13,703 bases of DNA, from contig CABUTH010000037.1 of the NCBI GenBank assembly GCA_902494465.1, positions 1 through 13,703 of the forward strand. Direction: 5' to 3'. This DNA comes from an uncultured Collinsella sp. Its GTDB lineage: Bacteria > Actinomycetota > Coriobacteriia > Coriobacteriales > Coriobacteriaceae. Every line of letters starts with the position of its first letter. Within the stretch, counting starts at the first letter, position 1. Positions 13,699 through 13,703 of the stretch are shown here, in pieces. The position numbers and the translations under genes are program-made. Below the pieces are notes generated by a model that had not been told where the DNA came from, made no database searches, and saw only the letters and a list, made by a program, of their open reading frames with translations.

Positions 13699-13703
13699 GA
13701 ACC

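Overview
The window is GC-rich, densely coded bacterial DNA. It resembles a gut actinobacterium of the class Coriobacteriia, with Collinsella or a close relative as my best guess. That guess rests on codon and GC style, the protein variants, and perfect hairpins in nearly every gap. No rRNA, tRNA, CRISPR array or transposase gene was seen, and no database could be searched. All genes from 205 to 11186 are on the minus strand; the last two (11448-13698) are on the plus strand.

Region 1 (1-2760) is a sugar PTS module. A BglG/LicT-type antiterminator precedes a beta-glucoside-type PTS EIIBC permease that lacks an IIA domain. The antiterminator leader carries a recognisable RAT element that overlaps a long intrinsic terminator, and the terminator's 3' arm contains the gene's own ribosome binding site. 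An intrinsic terminator (147-178) closes the module. The left edge (1-146) has no gene but contains inverted repeats.

Region 2 (2799-5977) holds a histidine-phosphatase-family gene and a molybdenum cofactor pair: moaA, then, 4 nt later, a MoaC-MobB fusion. Three hairpins (2799-2841, 3522-3554, 3574-3614) lie in the gaps; two are placed as terminators and all share sequence features.

Region 3 (6108-7416) is one protein of unknown role with a DUF559/Vsr-like nuclease-fold C-terminus. It is bracketed by two nearly identical 65-bp hairpin repeats in the same orientation.

Region 4 (7466-13698) is an export region. Two overlapping genes encode a heterodimeric ABC exporter with one degenerate and one canonical ATP site. 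Divergent from it is a MATE efflux gene followed by a MerR/GyrI-like regulator. The MATE promoter has the long-spacer palindrome expected of a MerR-activated promoter, so the pair is probably an autoregulated drug-responsive operon.

The most interesting items are the RAT/terminator/SD switch, the repeat-bracketed nuclease-like gene, the shared design of the intergenic hairpins, and the MoaC-MobB fusion. None is proven to be a new system.
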